NCBI GenBank assembly: GCA_963853835.1
Contig: OY970825.1
Coordinates: forward strand, 41,016,908 to 41,080,907
Reading direction: 5' to 3'
DNA from: Calendula officinalis
Taxonomy: Eukaryota > Streptophyta > Magnoliopsida > Asterales > Asteraceae
DNA: 64,000 nucleotides
Below, one piece after another: positions 9,810-21,093 of the stretch (within the stretch, counting starts at the first letter, position 1; every line of letters begins with the position of its first letter). The notes below the pieces were generated by a model that did not search any database, had not been told where the DNA came from, and saw only the letters and a list, made by a program, of their open reading frames with translations. Both the position numbers and the translations under genes were made by a program.

Positions 9810-12337
9810 AAAAGTGTTTAAAATGGTAAATGTTTTCACATCATCACTGGGAAGATACAGCGGTCAACTGTCCACCTTCTCTTTTCCTTTGCTAGTACCT
9901 GAAACAGTGGGGGGAAAGTTTGGGTCAGCTGGGAAGCTGAGTGAATAATCTCAAAATGCATACAATCATAACATACAACACATGAGGGCACATCGGTGTA
10001 CTCCTACTCAGAATCTACTCAATTAATTACTCGGATATATTTCTCAGATTTTATTACTCAGATTTATTTCTCAGATTTTATTACACATATTTATTTCTCG
10101 GATTTTATTACTCAGATTTTAATTTATATAGCGCGCTTGTGTGATTCAGGTCGATCGCCCCTTCTCACACCTCAGATAGGCGTAAGCCAAAAACTCAGAC
10201 GAGAGTAATCCCAAAACTCAGACGGGAGGTGATCCCAAAATGGCATATAGCCAAAACTCAGATGTGTGGTATTTATTATGTTTCTATCTCTTTAACATAA
10301 TTATCTCAGATGCCCTAGCAGGTAATAGCATAGAATGACTCTGCGCCGAGCTCAAATACCCGGGCACAATGTCTCAGATCAGTATAATAAAAACATATGC
10401 TCAGATACTCAGATAACAGATTAAACTCAGATAGCAAATATGGTGCAAGTAATGAAACACGTAAGTCATGCATGTACAACGTTAAAACTAAATACACTGT
10501 GAGAATACTCACCTCGAGAAACGTAAGCTCCAAAGGGTTCCCGACCGTCAAGGGTTCACCAGATTATCTTTTAGACGATCCTAAAACATAAAATGAAACC
10601 CCGAAATAAAAATCCACCCCAAGGGCTTAATTTAGAAAAATTGGCAGCACCCGTCAGTCTCAGGAAACTGCCATAACTCCGAAACGGCTCATTAGATCTT
10701 TCCCATATATTTACTACAGAAACGAGACAACCAGAACTACAAATCAATGTGAGACGGTCACTGGCCAAAACAGATTCTAAGGGTTTCAAAATGGTGTCAC
10801 TAGACAGGCATAACTTTAAAACCGGCCAAGTTCCTAACAGCAACATATTAAAACGGGCATAACTTTAAAACCGTAAATCAGATTGACGAGAGGGTTGCGG
10901 TATCGGAAAGCTAACTCAGAAAACAAGGGCCCTTTCGCATGCCAAAAATCCAAAAAGGTATTTTAAACTGGTCAAAAACAACCGAGAACAGGAGGCCAAA
11001 ATCTGCCCAAAAAGTATTTAACTTCAAAACCCAATTTAACAAACCCTACCCGTACCCGACTCAGCCCGGTATCATATCACAAATTCACAGCAGCCCTAAT
11101 CAAAACGGAACTCAGATTAAGACTTGAATGCCAAAAATAAAAATCAAAACTAGTGAGAAAGGACACAAGAATTTCTACCGAAACAGTACCACTTCCCGTT
11201 CGATGTAGGCAATCGAAACCTCGGAACACAGCTACCAATTCATTCACCTGCTTGCTTTGGTATACGTTTTCCTTGATATTGAAGTTGCTACTCCACGTGG
11301 CCTTCCTTGATTTAAATACCGCCTCATGTTTTAAGATATTACCAGCCACACATTGTTGAAGTGGGTCGGTGGTAGAGGTTTTACTCCTCCGTCTAAAAAT
11401 TAATTGCCAAAGCTTTCTTTTAACACAAATCCCCACCCATTACCACGTGACATGGCTGCTTCTTCCCGAATCAGACACACTAGATATTAACCTCCTCTCG
11501 TTTCTGCTTGGCGACGGAAGGGACTGAAATTGCGATTGGAGATATGCTACACGGCTGGACGAAATCGAGAACAAACTAAAGGACTTACCGAAGAATAACC
11601 CGCTATAACCGGTGAACCACCGCTCGAATACTCACCGGATTTTTCCTACAATTTGTGAGTTCCTTTCTTGGCAGTAGTAGACGAGAATGGGGCAGAAGAA
11701 TTGTCGACTGAGTGAGGATGATGAAGCAAGAGAATTTACGATGATGATTAGGGTAAGCGTAAGAGAGAATTAGCCTTAAATATTAATTGGCTTCGGGCTT
11801 TAAGCCTTCTTTTCCTTTGGTCGGACTTAAGCAGCACGCACAAGAGAATTAAAATGGGCTCAGGCCCTTCTCACTTATCTCCTCTGCTCATCTAATCCAC
11901 AGAATCAAGGGCTCGATCTTACTGCACTTGGGCCAGATTCGAGAACAATTGGGCATGGAAGATCTCGGTCTACTCGACAACTATTAAACTGGTGGGGGCT
12001 GAAACTAGAACATGGGCTCGAGTCTCTCTTCTTGGAAACGAATCACGATTACATAATAGAGGGTTTCGGCCTTGGCCTACGGCCGGCCTTGACCCGACAC
12101 TCAACTCCCGGGATTTAAACATCTAGATAATTAAAATAATGAAACGTCACATAATAATCACTACACCGTAATAAAGAACACATAAATGTGTAGCTGAAAC
12201 AACACAAAAAGTCTAAAAGTCTAATACTCATGATCACGAAACGGCACACCATTTATCAGATAGAAAATTAATAAATAAATGTAATTTAAATTAAATAAAA
12301 ATTAATATTTAATTAATTAAAAATTCAGGACGTTACA
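9810..12337 (-). repeat. Gypsy LTR A (3' LTR of the antisense element)
   Basis: Nearly identical by eye to 28496-30950. Its first 150 bases are cut off by the copia element. It ends GACGTTACA at 12337. At 10015-10125 a TTTATTTCTCAGATTTTATT unit is repeated more often than in LTR B, so repeat number has changed since insertion. Short open frames here (for example 10571-10846 and 11077-11436 on the minus strand) are incidental. Confidence 0.85.
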
Positions 12338-13048
12338 ACTCAACTCCACTTAAAATAGACTTCGTCCCCGAAGTCATGGCTCGGAAGAAGCTCAGGGTAG
12401 CGATCTCGCATCTCAGCCTCAGACTCTCACACAACACGCATACTCAATGGGAAACAATAAGGTTAAGAATGGAAAGGAAACTCTTTAAGGTCACCCGCTC
12501 AATTAGAATGAACTTCGGCTCTTGCTTACACAAATCTTCCATCTCTAACGGCGCAAAAAGATTAGGCAATGAATTCTTTCCTTTTTTTTCGTTGACATTC
12601 ATTGGGTTTCCTTCTTCGGGAGCCCCAAAGGCACGTGTCGTTTCAAAAGGAATACATCGAATCGCCCTCTAAGAATCTCAATTATCTAAAAAAGAACAGG
12701 GATATCGATAGCAAGTACAAAATAACCCACGATACTCTGTTGAAGATGTCTTCTTGCCCTCACACCCGGACACAATTCCTGCATCCAACGATTAACGTCA
12801 CGTTGAATCTCCGATTCAACTCCACTTGCAGGTTTGTTACAGATTCGATTGTAGCGACAGATGATCTCGGCGTGGTACTCGGTCATTCAATCCATCCTCA
12901 TGGTCACACTCGCCTCTCTCGTGGCGATAACAATAAGTTTTTATTGGAAAATTTTCTTTCCCACAACTCTATCAATTGATCACTATACATTTTAGTAACA
13001 GGTACAATCTCATTTTAGGCAAATCTCTATCAGAATGGCTCAGAAGGG
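12338..13048 (-). other. Gypsy interior next to 3' LTR
   Basis: The reverse strand shows a TTAAGTGGAG word before the LTR, a weak polypurine tract. Short open frames are present on both strands (12376-12672, 12602-12979), but I recognise no domain. The gag-only copia element cuts it at 13048. Confidence 0.5.
13044..13048 (+). repeat. Target site duplication, left copy (AAGGG)
   Basis: AAGGG directly before the TGAAGG start of the 5' LTR, identical to 24554-24558. Confidence 0.85.
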
Positions 13049-14201
13049 TGAAGGATTTATGTGCACAGTTAGTCAACCTATGATGATACATCCATGCCTG
13101 CGAAACACTTAAGGGTCACACCGGTGAGTGCATGTAATACGAGCAAGTTATGCAATGATACTACGAAGAGGAATGATTCATGACAGTCATTATGAATCAG
13201 TTAAGTATTAAGTTAAGTTTAGCTTATTACTAGATTAGTTTAACTAACTAATTAATACAAGTAGTTGTACATTTACTAGTTGAGTAAATATACAATGTGT
13301 TAATTAAAGGTTATCCATGATATGATTTAAAGCTATTAAATCATATAGTAATTGGATAATACTATTGTGTAAATTATATAAAGGTTATTATATAATTAAC
13401 TATTAAAAGTATAAATACAAGTATATATACTTCGTGTATATGGGTACCGAATTATTAGTGTGTTAATACTAGACATTTAATAGTTAAGTGCAACAATAAT
13501 AAACTAGTTAAAACTATAAGGGATGGAAGTGTAAAAAGGAAGTTTAATTAAGAAGTTAATCTTAATTAAACTAGAAGGGTTTTAAGTGTAAGATCTTCTA
13601 TTATAAATAGAAGGCTTATGACTAAACCCTAGATGTTGATTCTTGCCTCCTTACACACGAAATTCCCTCCCCTCTCTCCCCTTCGATCGGCCGAGCAACA
13701 ACGAAAGAACACAAGTCTTGTGTTCTCCGTGTTCTTCGTTTGTTCTTCGTGTTCTTCGAGTTCCGAAGATCAAGGATCGTTGCAAGTGATCATCTAGAGG
13801 ATCGTTCGTCGTGCTCATCATTAGTGGACTTATCTTAAGCATTAACCTAAGGTATGATTCATGGAACACTCTTTCCTCCTTCTCCTCTTGTTCGAAGTCG
13901 AACCAAGAACCCTAGGGTTCTTGGTAGTAGTCGACGAACACACACAAAGATGTATGTGTGTTCGAGTTCTTCGTATAAGGTTTCTTTCTTGTTAACCTAA
14001 TCTAGATTTCCAACATCCCAATCCTTTAGGATTTAAGGATTATGTTTAATCCCAGTTCCGCATTTAGGGATTAAATCAGCTAGTTGGTTTTAACCGGTCA
14101 AGAACAAGTTCATGTTCTTGGTCAGCAAGGTTCGAACCAAGTACACTAGGAGGTCGACCCAAGTGGTTGATCAGTCACATGGTGCGTTGCGAAACCCTAC
14201 A
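13049..14201 (+). repeat. 5' LTR of gag-only element
   Basis: 1153 bases. TATAAATAG at 13602-13610 lies within an inverted CTTCTAT/ATAGAAG word. A run of GTTCTTCGT/GTTCTTCGAG repeats is at 13730-13765. The 3' LTR has about 60 extra bases near 24068-24130, so the pair has diverged by indel as well as substitution. Confidence 0.9.
13602..13610 (+). promoter_or_regulatory. TATA box in 5' LTR
   Basis: TATAAATAG, conserved at 23906-23914 in the 3' LTR. Confidence 0.6.
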
Positions 14202-14202
14202 G

Positions 14203-14214
14203 TGGTATCAGAGC
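14203..14214 (+). other. Primer binding site (initiator Met-tRNA)
   Basis: TGGTATCAGAGC one base after the 5' LTR, the usual complement of the plant initiator tRNA-Met 3' end. Confidence 0.9.
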
Positions 14215-15279
14215 GGTGGTTTAGAGATCTAGACTAGATTAACAAAGATTGTTTGTTTACTTTAGTTTTAAGTTTTTTTTGTTTCGAGTATTCTTTTCTT
14301 CTTCTTCATAATTTTTGAAAAAGGGAAGAACCCTAGGACCAAGAATATTAAACTAGTCTAAGTTTAATTGGTCAAGAAGGTTTCTAAAGAACCCTAGCAA
14401 TTTTCGAAAATACTAGGAAGAACCCTAGGATCAAGTATGTTAAACAAGATTTGTTTAATTGATCAAAAGGATTCTTTCCATACTCCCTTGAATTTTCGTG
14501 ACCTAGGAAGAACCCTAGGATCAAGTATGTTAAACAAGATTTGTTTAATTGATCAAAAGGATTCTTTCCTAATCCCTTAGGATTTTAGAAATCTAGAGGA
14601 TACTTGGACACCAAGTTTATTAAACTAGCCTAGTTTAATTGGTGGAAAAGTTTCCTAGTCTTGAGTTTTTCGAAACCCTAAAAAGAACCCTAGAAGTTTA
14701 AACTAGTTTAAGTTTAATAGTTTAAAAGTATTAATTAGGATAATAATCTAAAACCTAGTTAATTAGACAAGTTTATGTCTAATAGGTTTAATTATTATTT
14801 TGATAGATTTATTTAACTAGTTCTTTAAACCTAGTAATTTAGACGAAGTTTTATTGTCTATAAGGTTTAAATTAAAAAGTTTAAATAAATTTATTAAAAG
14901 TTATAATCTATCTTAGAACTTAAACAAAGTTTATTGTTTAATAGGATTGATTAAAAAATTAATCTTTTAACTAAAATAATGTCTTTGATCAAGAAAGTCA
15001 AAACCCTAGTTTTGATTGATAAAAAACATGATTAGGGTTCATCTAATTAATTTAGGGAATTGATAAAGAGGATGTTAATTTTTAAGTTCTAAAATTAACA
15101 AGGTGTATTTAATTATTTATATATATGTATTAAAATTTTCGGAATTCTTAAGTATTAGGTAAAATTGAATTTTAAAAGATATAATAAGTTTATACGTATT
15201 TTAATTAGATTAAGTTAAAATACACATGTATAAACTAGATGTAATATTCTTGTTAGAATGTTACAAGTTTATTATAAAA
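14215..15279 (+). other. Leader of gag-only element with tandem repeats
   Basis: Non-coding. A unit of about 95 bases containing GAAGAACCCTAGGATCAAG and TTTGTTTAATTGATCAAAAG occurs twice almost perfectly (about 14417-14480 and 14509-14575), with weaker copies on both sides (14328-14640). The rest is AT-rich. Confidence 0.6.
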
Positions 15280-15281
15280 TC

Positions 15282-17403
15282 TTCCCCTATATATGCATCT
15301 ACATATGATTTTAGTTTGCCACCTCACCCGTTTCAAGCTCTTTGATTGGCTGATAATGCCACGTGTAATTCACTGACTGGCCACCGATTTCCTCACAATC
15401 TTCCGTAGATCTTCCCTCTTCATCATAACTTACCAATTTTTTTTAAACCCTAATCTCATTCATTTTTTTTAACGTTTCTCTCCTCTTCTTCTCATTGTGC
15501 CGATTCTTCTCTCATATTTCAATTCTATATGTTACATCTTAAATCTTGGATTCTGAGCTGTCGTATTTGTCTTAAACTGGTAGTTTGCATATTTCACATT
15601 CATACGGAAGTATTCAATCCAGATCTGAAGTAAGCAACAGAAATGGCCGGTTCTTTAACAACGTCGTATTGTCGGTGGAATGTCTGAAAGGAAGCTCAAA
15701 AGCAGAAGAATAGATCGGCGACATGTTAAAAACTGGTTATATTGTGTTGGAGATTGTAAGGAACTTCTCTGCCAACCATTTTGCACCGGTAACAATTCCC
15801 CTTTACTTCTGAAATCGATTCAGTTAAGGTGAATATGAATTAGGGTTTATTAAGTTGTCATTTTATTATATTTATGAATTGTGAAAAAAAATATCGCGGA
15901 AATTGTATATTTTTACCACATTCGAAACAATAAATTGTTCAAGTGCATTTTTATTTGCCTGTTCAATATTCACATACCATTGTATCACAAATGTTTTTGT
16001 GATTGTTACCCAGAGAAATCACCATACCTAAATGATAATTTTGTATCAGTTTCAAAGGAATGTTCGATATGCAATTACTAATATTTATTACCAATTTTAT
16101 TTTTAAATCAATTCCCATTGACTTTAATAAATTTAGGAAACAAATAACAGAAATTGGAAATAATATCAATTTACCCAATTTTTATGGTCGGTGATTTTGC
16201 AATCATTCTAATTCATTGTATTATTTGCAGATTCCAACATCTCTGTTAGTACTCCAGGTCAATTTAATTTAACTGGCTTATTAATATATGTTTTTTAAGT
16301 GTTCGATGTTTAGGAATATTTACATTGTTGCACTTGATGCAATTGGGAAAGGAAGGAGACAAGTGGAAGCATTCAGCGTGTTAAAAGGTTGTTGATTATC
16401 ACCTCATTCACCCCTACATCTAAGATTAATGTAAGTTCCACCATATTTTTTCCCATAAAATCAAGTTTTTACGTTGGGTAATAGGTCAAAACATGTAATT
16501 TTTTCTACAAATTGAAATAATTTGGATGACTTAACTTGTCACACGATTTACAAAATCTATACTATTTCAGTAACAATTCACTTGATCCAAATCTAATTTA
16601 CTTAACAATCTCATTTATCAATCGTAACCTCCTCAACTGATTCTTTTGTAGCTATTTTTTATAATATTATTTGGCCCGTTAGATATAAAACTGAATCCAA
16701 CTCGCCCATTTATAAGTAAACAGGTCAATTAAGGTGGTTGCATACGTTCTGAACTTATGACAAGGGCAATTAAGGTGGTTGCATACGTTCTGAACTTATG
16801 ACAAGGGCCCATGGCAAGATCAAGATATCATGATATTTATATATCTTCTATTATTAATGGAATTTAGATCTTATATTTATCTTTAATTTAGCTAAATATA
16901 TGATGCTAACCCGTTGCCTTTTTTTTTGCTGTTAAAAAAAATGATGCTAACATATGATAGGTGCCCCAATATTTTAATGAGTATGAAACTGTTTTGGGGT
17001 TGGCTGCAATTTATACCAATTTACTATTGAACGGGTCGGTTTGGTCTCTTAAACGGGTCAATTTGGTTACGCACTTGTGTTTTCACTTATTCATTTATTT
17101 ATGTTTTCAACTTGTAGTTCATTTGTGGCCGCAATGTTGGCATATTATTTGGACTAATGCTATTCACAAAAAATATGATTCAGTACGAAAAGATCATGGT
17201 AAACATTGTTATTTGTCGCGACACGTGCTTCCTACAACTTTTTTACTATGCTATATTATGTTTGAGTTTGGGTTTAAGTTTTAGTTATGTAATTGTTTAT
17301 CAATTTAGATGTAAAATTTTTGGTCAATAAAGTATTCTTAAGGAAGTAAAAGATTATGAAAATGGGCCGGGTTGCATTTCTATGAGCTTTTTGGTCAAAC
17401 CCA
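15282..17403 (+). other. Helitron 5' region, no recognised gene
   Basis: Promoter-like start, then AT-rich sequence with gene-like patches (around 15640-15800 and 16330-16440) that could be captured exons. I cannot name them. The open frame at 16961-17284 has no recognisable domain. Confidence 0.4.
16726..16807 (+). repeat. 41-base tandem duplication
   Basis: Two perfect adjacent copies beginning CAATTAAGGTGGTTGCATAC. Confidence 0.9.
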
Positions 17404-18456
17404 TGGCAAGACGTGGTTCATGCGACGATCAATGCTTCATATCTTTGGGACCACTACACAGTCTTGAATTTAACAGTAAACATGAGGCTGGGTTCCGGAG
17501 CATCTGAGGTTGAAAGAAAATAAATAAAGGAATTCGCAGATTGGATACTCGATATTGGTAACATCACTGTAGGTGTGTATTTAATTTATTTCTAATATTT
17601 TATAAACCATTCCACTTGATTTTTGAATGATATCAACTTTTTTTCTAATTATCTAAACACAGGTGGTGAAAATGATGGTGAATCGTCCATAGAGTTCCCG
17701 GACAACATGTTGATTCCAACGTCTGATGATAACATTGGGGCTATTATTCGAGAAACATACCCTCAGTTGCTGGATAATCTATGGCAATGGAACGTTTTTC
17801 AAGATAGAGCCATTCTTGCTCCCACGCACGAAATGGTTGACCTCATAAACGAACGGATGCTTTCTTAAATTCCCGGAGAAGAAAAGACATACGAGTCATC
17901 GGACTCGGTTTCTGCTGCAGATGAAGATGATACTATGTTTAACCTTGATCTTTACACCACTGACTTATTGAACAGTATAAACATGTCAGACGTCCCGCAG
18001 CATATCTTGAAGTTAAAGATCGGCGCTCCGGTAATGTGTATGCGGAATACTGATCAGAAAGCTGGACTGTTCAACGGAACGAGACTTCAGATATTACGAA
18101 TGGGGGTAAATATAACCGAGGGTAAAATCATATCTGGCGGCAACGTGGGTACAATTTGCGCTATCCCTCGAATGGTCATTAGTCCTTCCGACAACAAGAT
18201 GTCTTTAAAATTGAATCAGAGGTAATTTCCTTTTCAGGTATGCTTTGCTATGACCATTAATAAAAGTCAAGGTCAGACGTTGTCTCAAGTTGGTTTGTTT
18301 CTGCAAAAACCGGTATTCTCACATGGCCAGCTTTATGTAGCTGTATCACGAGTTAAGAACAAGAACGGATTGAAGGTCGTTTGTTATAACAGAAATGACA
18401 ATTACACTAATTCAACAGCAAATGTCGTTTACAAAGACGTCTTATTTCGTCTATAA
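17404..18456 (+). pseudogene. Helitron helicase, C-terminal fragment
   Basis: Pif1-type superfamily 1 helicase end: QDVVHATINASYLWDH, then an intron-like gap at about 17573-17662, RAILAPTHEMVDLIN, LKIGAPVMCMRN, FAMTINKSQGQTL, VAVSRV. It lacks the Walker A/B part and the whole Rep domain. In-frame TAA breaks it after residue 81 of the 17623 frame (17866-17868) and near 18223, where the other Helitron copy has sense codons (Leu and Gln). It ends with TAA 18454-18456, about 130 bases before the Helitron hairpin. Helitron RepHel normally unwinds donor DNA during rolling-circle transfer; this copy cannot. Confidence 0.85.
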
Positions 18457-18585
18457 ATTTTATGTAACATCTGTTTATGTATCAAATTTTGTACAAACTC
18501 ATCATTAAAGCTATCGATTATTATGTCATTTTTAAAATTGTTAATATTTGTTGATATTTTTCTATAATATAAATTTTGAAACATT

Positions 18586-18615
18586 CCCGCCCAATCGGGC
18601 GGGCTATGAAGCTAG
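18586..18615 (+). other. Helitron 3' terminus: hairpin and CTAG
   Basis: Stem CCCGCCC/GGGCGGG with a 4-base loop, 8 bases, then CTAG. This is the standard Helitron termination signal. Confidence 0.85.
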
Positions 18616-20082
18616 TATACATATATACGAATACATTAAAATACAAGATAAAATGTAACAATTAAAAAGGGTAATGTTATTTTGATCTTTAAAAGATAAC
18701 ATTATAATTAGTTATCGTATAAGTTATAATATAATTAAAACTAGAAAGTACAAAGTTATGATTTCATTATAACTAGAAATTGTACAAGTTAAAATTATAT
18801 GATTAACTAGAAATATACAAAGTTATATATATTATCATATATTAAGATGTATAAAGTTATAAATTATTATAAGTAGGTAATTATACAAGTATAATATAAG
18901 CATTTTACAAGTAATGTAATATACTAGATTAATGATCAAGTAAAAATAACAAGAACCTATATTTAACTAGTTCAAGTTAAATATAGGAAAGGTTTAAACA
19001 AACTATGAATTATTATACATATAGTCTTTATATAATAAGTTTATTAGTTTCACCAAGTATAAACCGGTGATTGTGTAAGCTTAAGTTTCATCATGGTTGT
19101 TGAAGCTAGTGGGAGCTACACAAGAAAATCACAAAGTTTATAAGTGTGTCATTAAGACATAAGTTTTGGTCGAATCTAATAAGTCAAAACAAATGTTTAA
19201 TTTCATTATTAGACATATGAAGAACTATGTGTGTTAAACTAGGTTTATGTTTCAAGTTCATGAATCATAAAAGAATTCAAAAGTTTAACATAAGTTTATA
19301 AGTTTTTCAAGTAAGATAAAACAAGTAAGTTTTATTCTAGATAAGATTTTTCACAAAATCTAGTAAAACGTTTTGTACATCTCGTTTTAGGTATACATGT
19401 AAAATCGTGAAAATTCTTGAAACTATAAGTTTTAAAGAATAGTTCTTATGTTTTAAAAAGGTGTCTTCTAGAATTCTTCAATTCACAAGTCACACATTTT
19501 AAACAAGGATTAAGATTGGAATGAAGGTTTAAGTTTAATTTAAGACTTAAACAAACCCAAGAAAATCTTAGATCTAAGTACTATCCACCTAAGGGAACAC
19601 CTCACTTGTTAAACGATATTCATATTGTAAGGATAAAGAACCTTAGATATGGATTCAAATCATTGCGAGTGTTAGGGTGCGTAAGGTTCTGTGATAATCG
19701 GGAGTCCCGGCGCAGAGCATCGCACTGTCTTAGATGGTCTGATCTACTTTGGTGATAATCGGGAGTCCCGGCCCAAAAAGTACTTAAGTAGAATAAACAT
19801 ACTAGACTTTTTTACTAACTTAGAAATGTACAACTAGATTGTACAAAGTTGTAATAAGTTATAAGTCTAAAGATTCTACGACCCTAGGAATCGTGTCAAG
19901 TCTTGATACGATCGGTAAGGACGTTACCTACAAGAAATAGCATGTCTCGTAGGGAAGTGCCCAAACCTTACGGCGAGAATGTGATATATCGATCCTAGGC
20001 CTAAAATATTAATTATGGGTTTATGATATATTTTAGAGAATGTTTATTGATAATTACTGATTAAACTGAGTTTGATTTGTAG
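18616..20082 (+). other. Leader of gag-only element, continued
   Basis: Non-coding and AT-rich. A 20-base word GTGATAATCGGGAGTCCCGG is repeated at 19691 and 19752; its second half, CGGGAGTCCCG, is itself a short palindrome. Confidence 0.5.
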
Positions 20083-21093
20083 ATGGCAGCAACAAACGCA
20101 ATCGCGACAACAAGTACCAACAATCTCTCACTTCGCTCAATCCTAGAAAAGGACAAGTTGACTGGGTCAAACTTTCTCAACTGGGAGCGCAATCTTCGTA
20201 TTGTGCTCAGGCATGAGAGAAAGTGGTATGTCTTGGAGAGAGTAGTACCAAACACCCCTGCTGTTAATGCCAGAGCTGAAACGAGGCAAGCTTATGATAA
20301 GCATGTCAGTGATGCACTCGATGTGAGATGTCTGATGCTCGCCACCATGAGTCCTGAGTTACAAGCGGGACTTATGGATGTGCCTGCATTTGAGATGATC
20401 CAGCAACTTAGGGATTCATTTCAAGAGCAAGCTCGCACCGAGAGGTTTGACATCAATTGAGCCTTCAACTCTTGCAAAATGGTCAAAGGAACGCCGGTGA
20501 GTGCCCACGTCATGAAAATGAAGGGACACATGGATCACCTCGCTAGACTTGGTCACCCCATACCGTTGCAAAAGGCAACAGATACTATACTCAACTCGTT
20601 GTCTGATGACTACAAGTCTTTTGTGGTCAACTACAACATGCATTATATGGAGAAATCCATTGCTGAGCTACATTCCATGCTCAAGATAGCTGAGTTGAGT
20701 CTGGGGACCAAATCTAAGGACGTTCTCTTGATCGGTAATGGCGGTGGCGGTGGGAAGAAGAGAAAAGGGCATGGCGGTAAAGGAAAGGGTAAAACCTATC
20801 CTGACCAAGGAGTGGGAAATGGTAAAGGTGTCAAAAAAAAGGTCAAGAAGGTTAAGCCTAACACTGCGAGGACCGAGAACCGGTGCTTCAAGTGTGGTGA
20901 GGCTGAGCATTGGAAAAGGAATTGTCCAAAGGGTGCAAGTGGTAGTGGAGGAAACGCAAGTTCCTCAGGTAACACAACCACACTTCTTAATCACTTTAAG
21001 ATACTTGTAAAGTACGTTACGAGTAATCTAACTTTTGCAATCGTTTATTGCAGGAGGAGATGGAAAGTGATAGTGACCAGCATGAGATGGTGA
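20083..21093 (+). pseudogene. gag: Copia-type gag of gag-only element
   Basis: Starts ATG 20083 with a Ser/Thr/Asn-rich head, then the copia gag signature LTGSNFLNWERNLRIVLRHE. The alpha-helical capsid region runs on past TGA 20458-20460 in the same frame (one nonsense change). A Gly/Lys-rich basic stretch (20735-20850) leads to one CX2CX4HX4C knuckle, CFKCGEAEHWKRNC (20884-20925). The frame ends at 21093. No protease or other pol domain follows. The protein would bind and package RNA; apart from the one stop it is well kept, which suggests gag has been maintained without pol. Confidence 0.85.

Larger units (their letters stand above)
15280..18615 (+). mobile_element. Short non-autonomous Helitron
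   Basis: 3' end: perfect 7-base hairpin CCCGCCC/GGGCGGG (18586-18603), then CTATGAAG and terminal CTAG (18612-18615) followed by host T. Proposed 5' end: TC at 15280-15281 after host A, followed by a TTTGCCACC...GATTGGCTGA...GCCACGTG region typical of plant Helitron left ends. Insertion between A and T fits the family. It carries only the helicase C-terminal part (17404-18456), closely related to the large Helitron at 50.9-52 kb. The 3' end is firm; the 5' end is the less certain. Confidence 0.7.

Noticed and set aside
10315..11436. Open frames in gypsy LTR A (and the same frames at 28942-30051)
   Set aside because: They recur because the LTRs are copies; frames are broken differently in the two copies and show no domain.
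12376..12979. Two overlapping open frames beside gypsy LTR A
   Set aside because: They run opposite to the element and show no family motif.
14200..14216. tRNA gene
   Set aside because: TGGTATCAGAGC is the retroelement primer site, not a tRNA; no cloverleaf follows.
16961..17284. 107-residue open frame in the short Helitron
   Set aside because: Rich in Leu, Phe and His with no recognisable motif; probably chance in AT-rich DNA.
20962..21052. GT/AG intron at the end of the gag-only gag
   Set aside because: CTCAG/GTAACA and TTGCAG/GAGGAG look like splice sites, but joining them reaches a stop within a few codons, so no coding benefit is seen.
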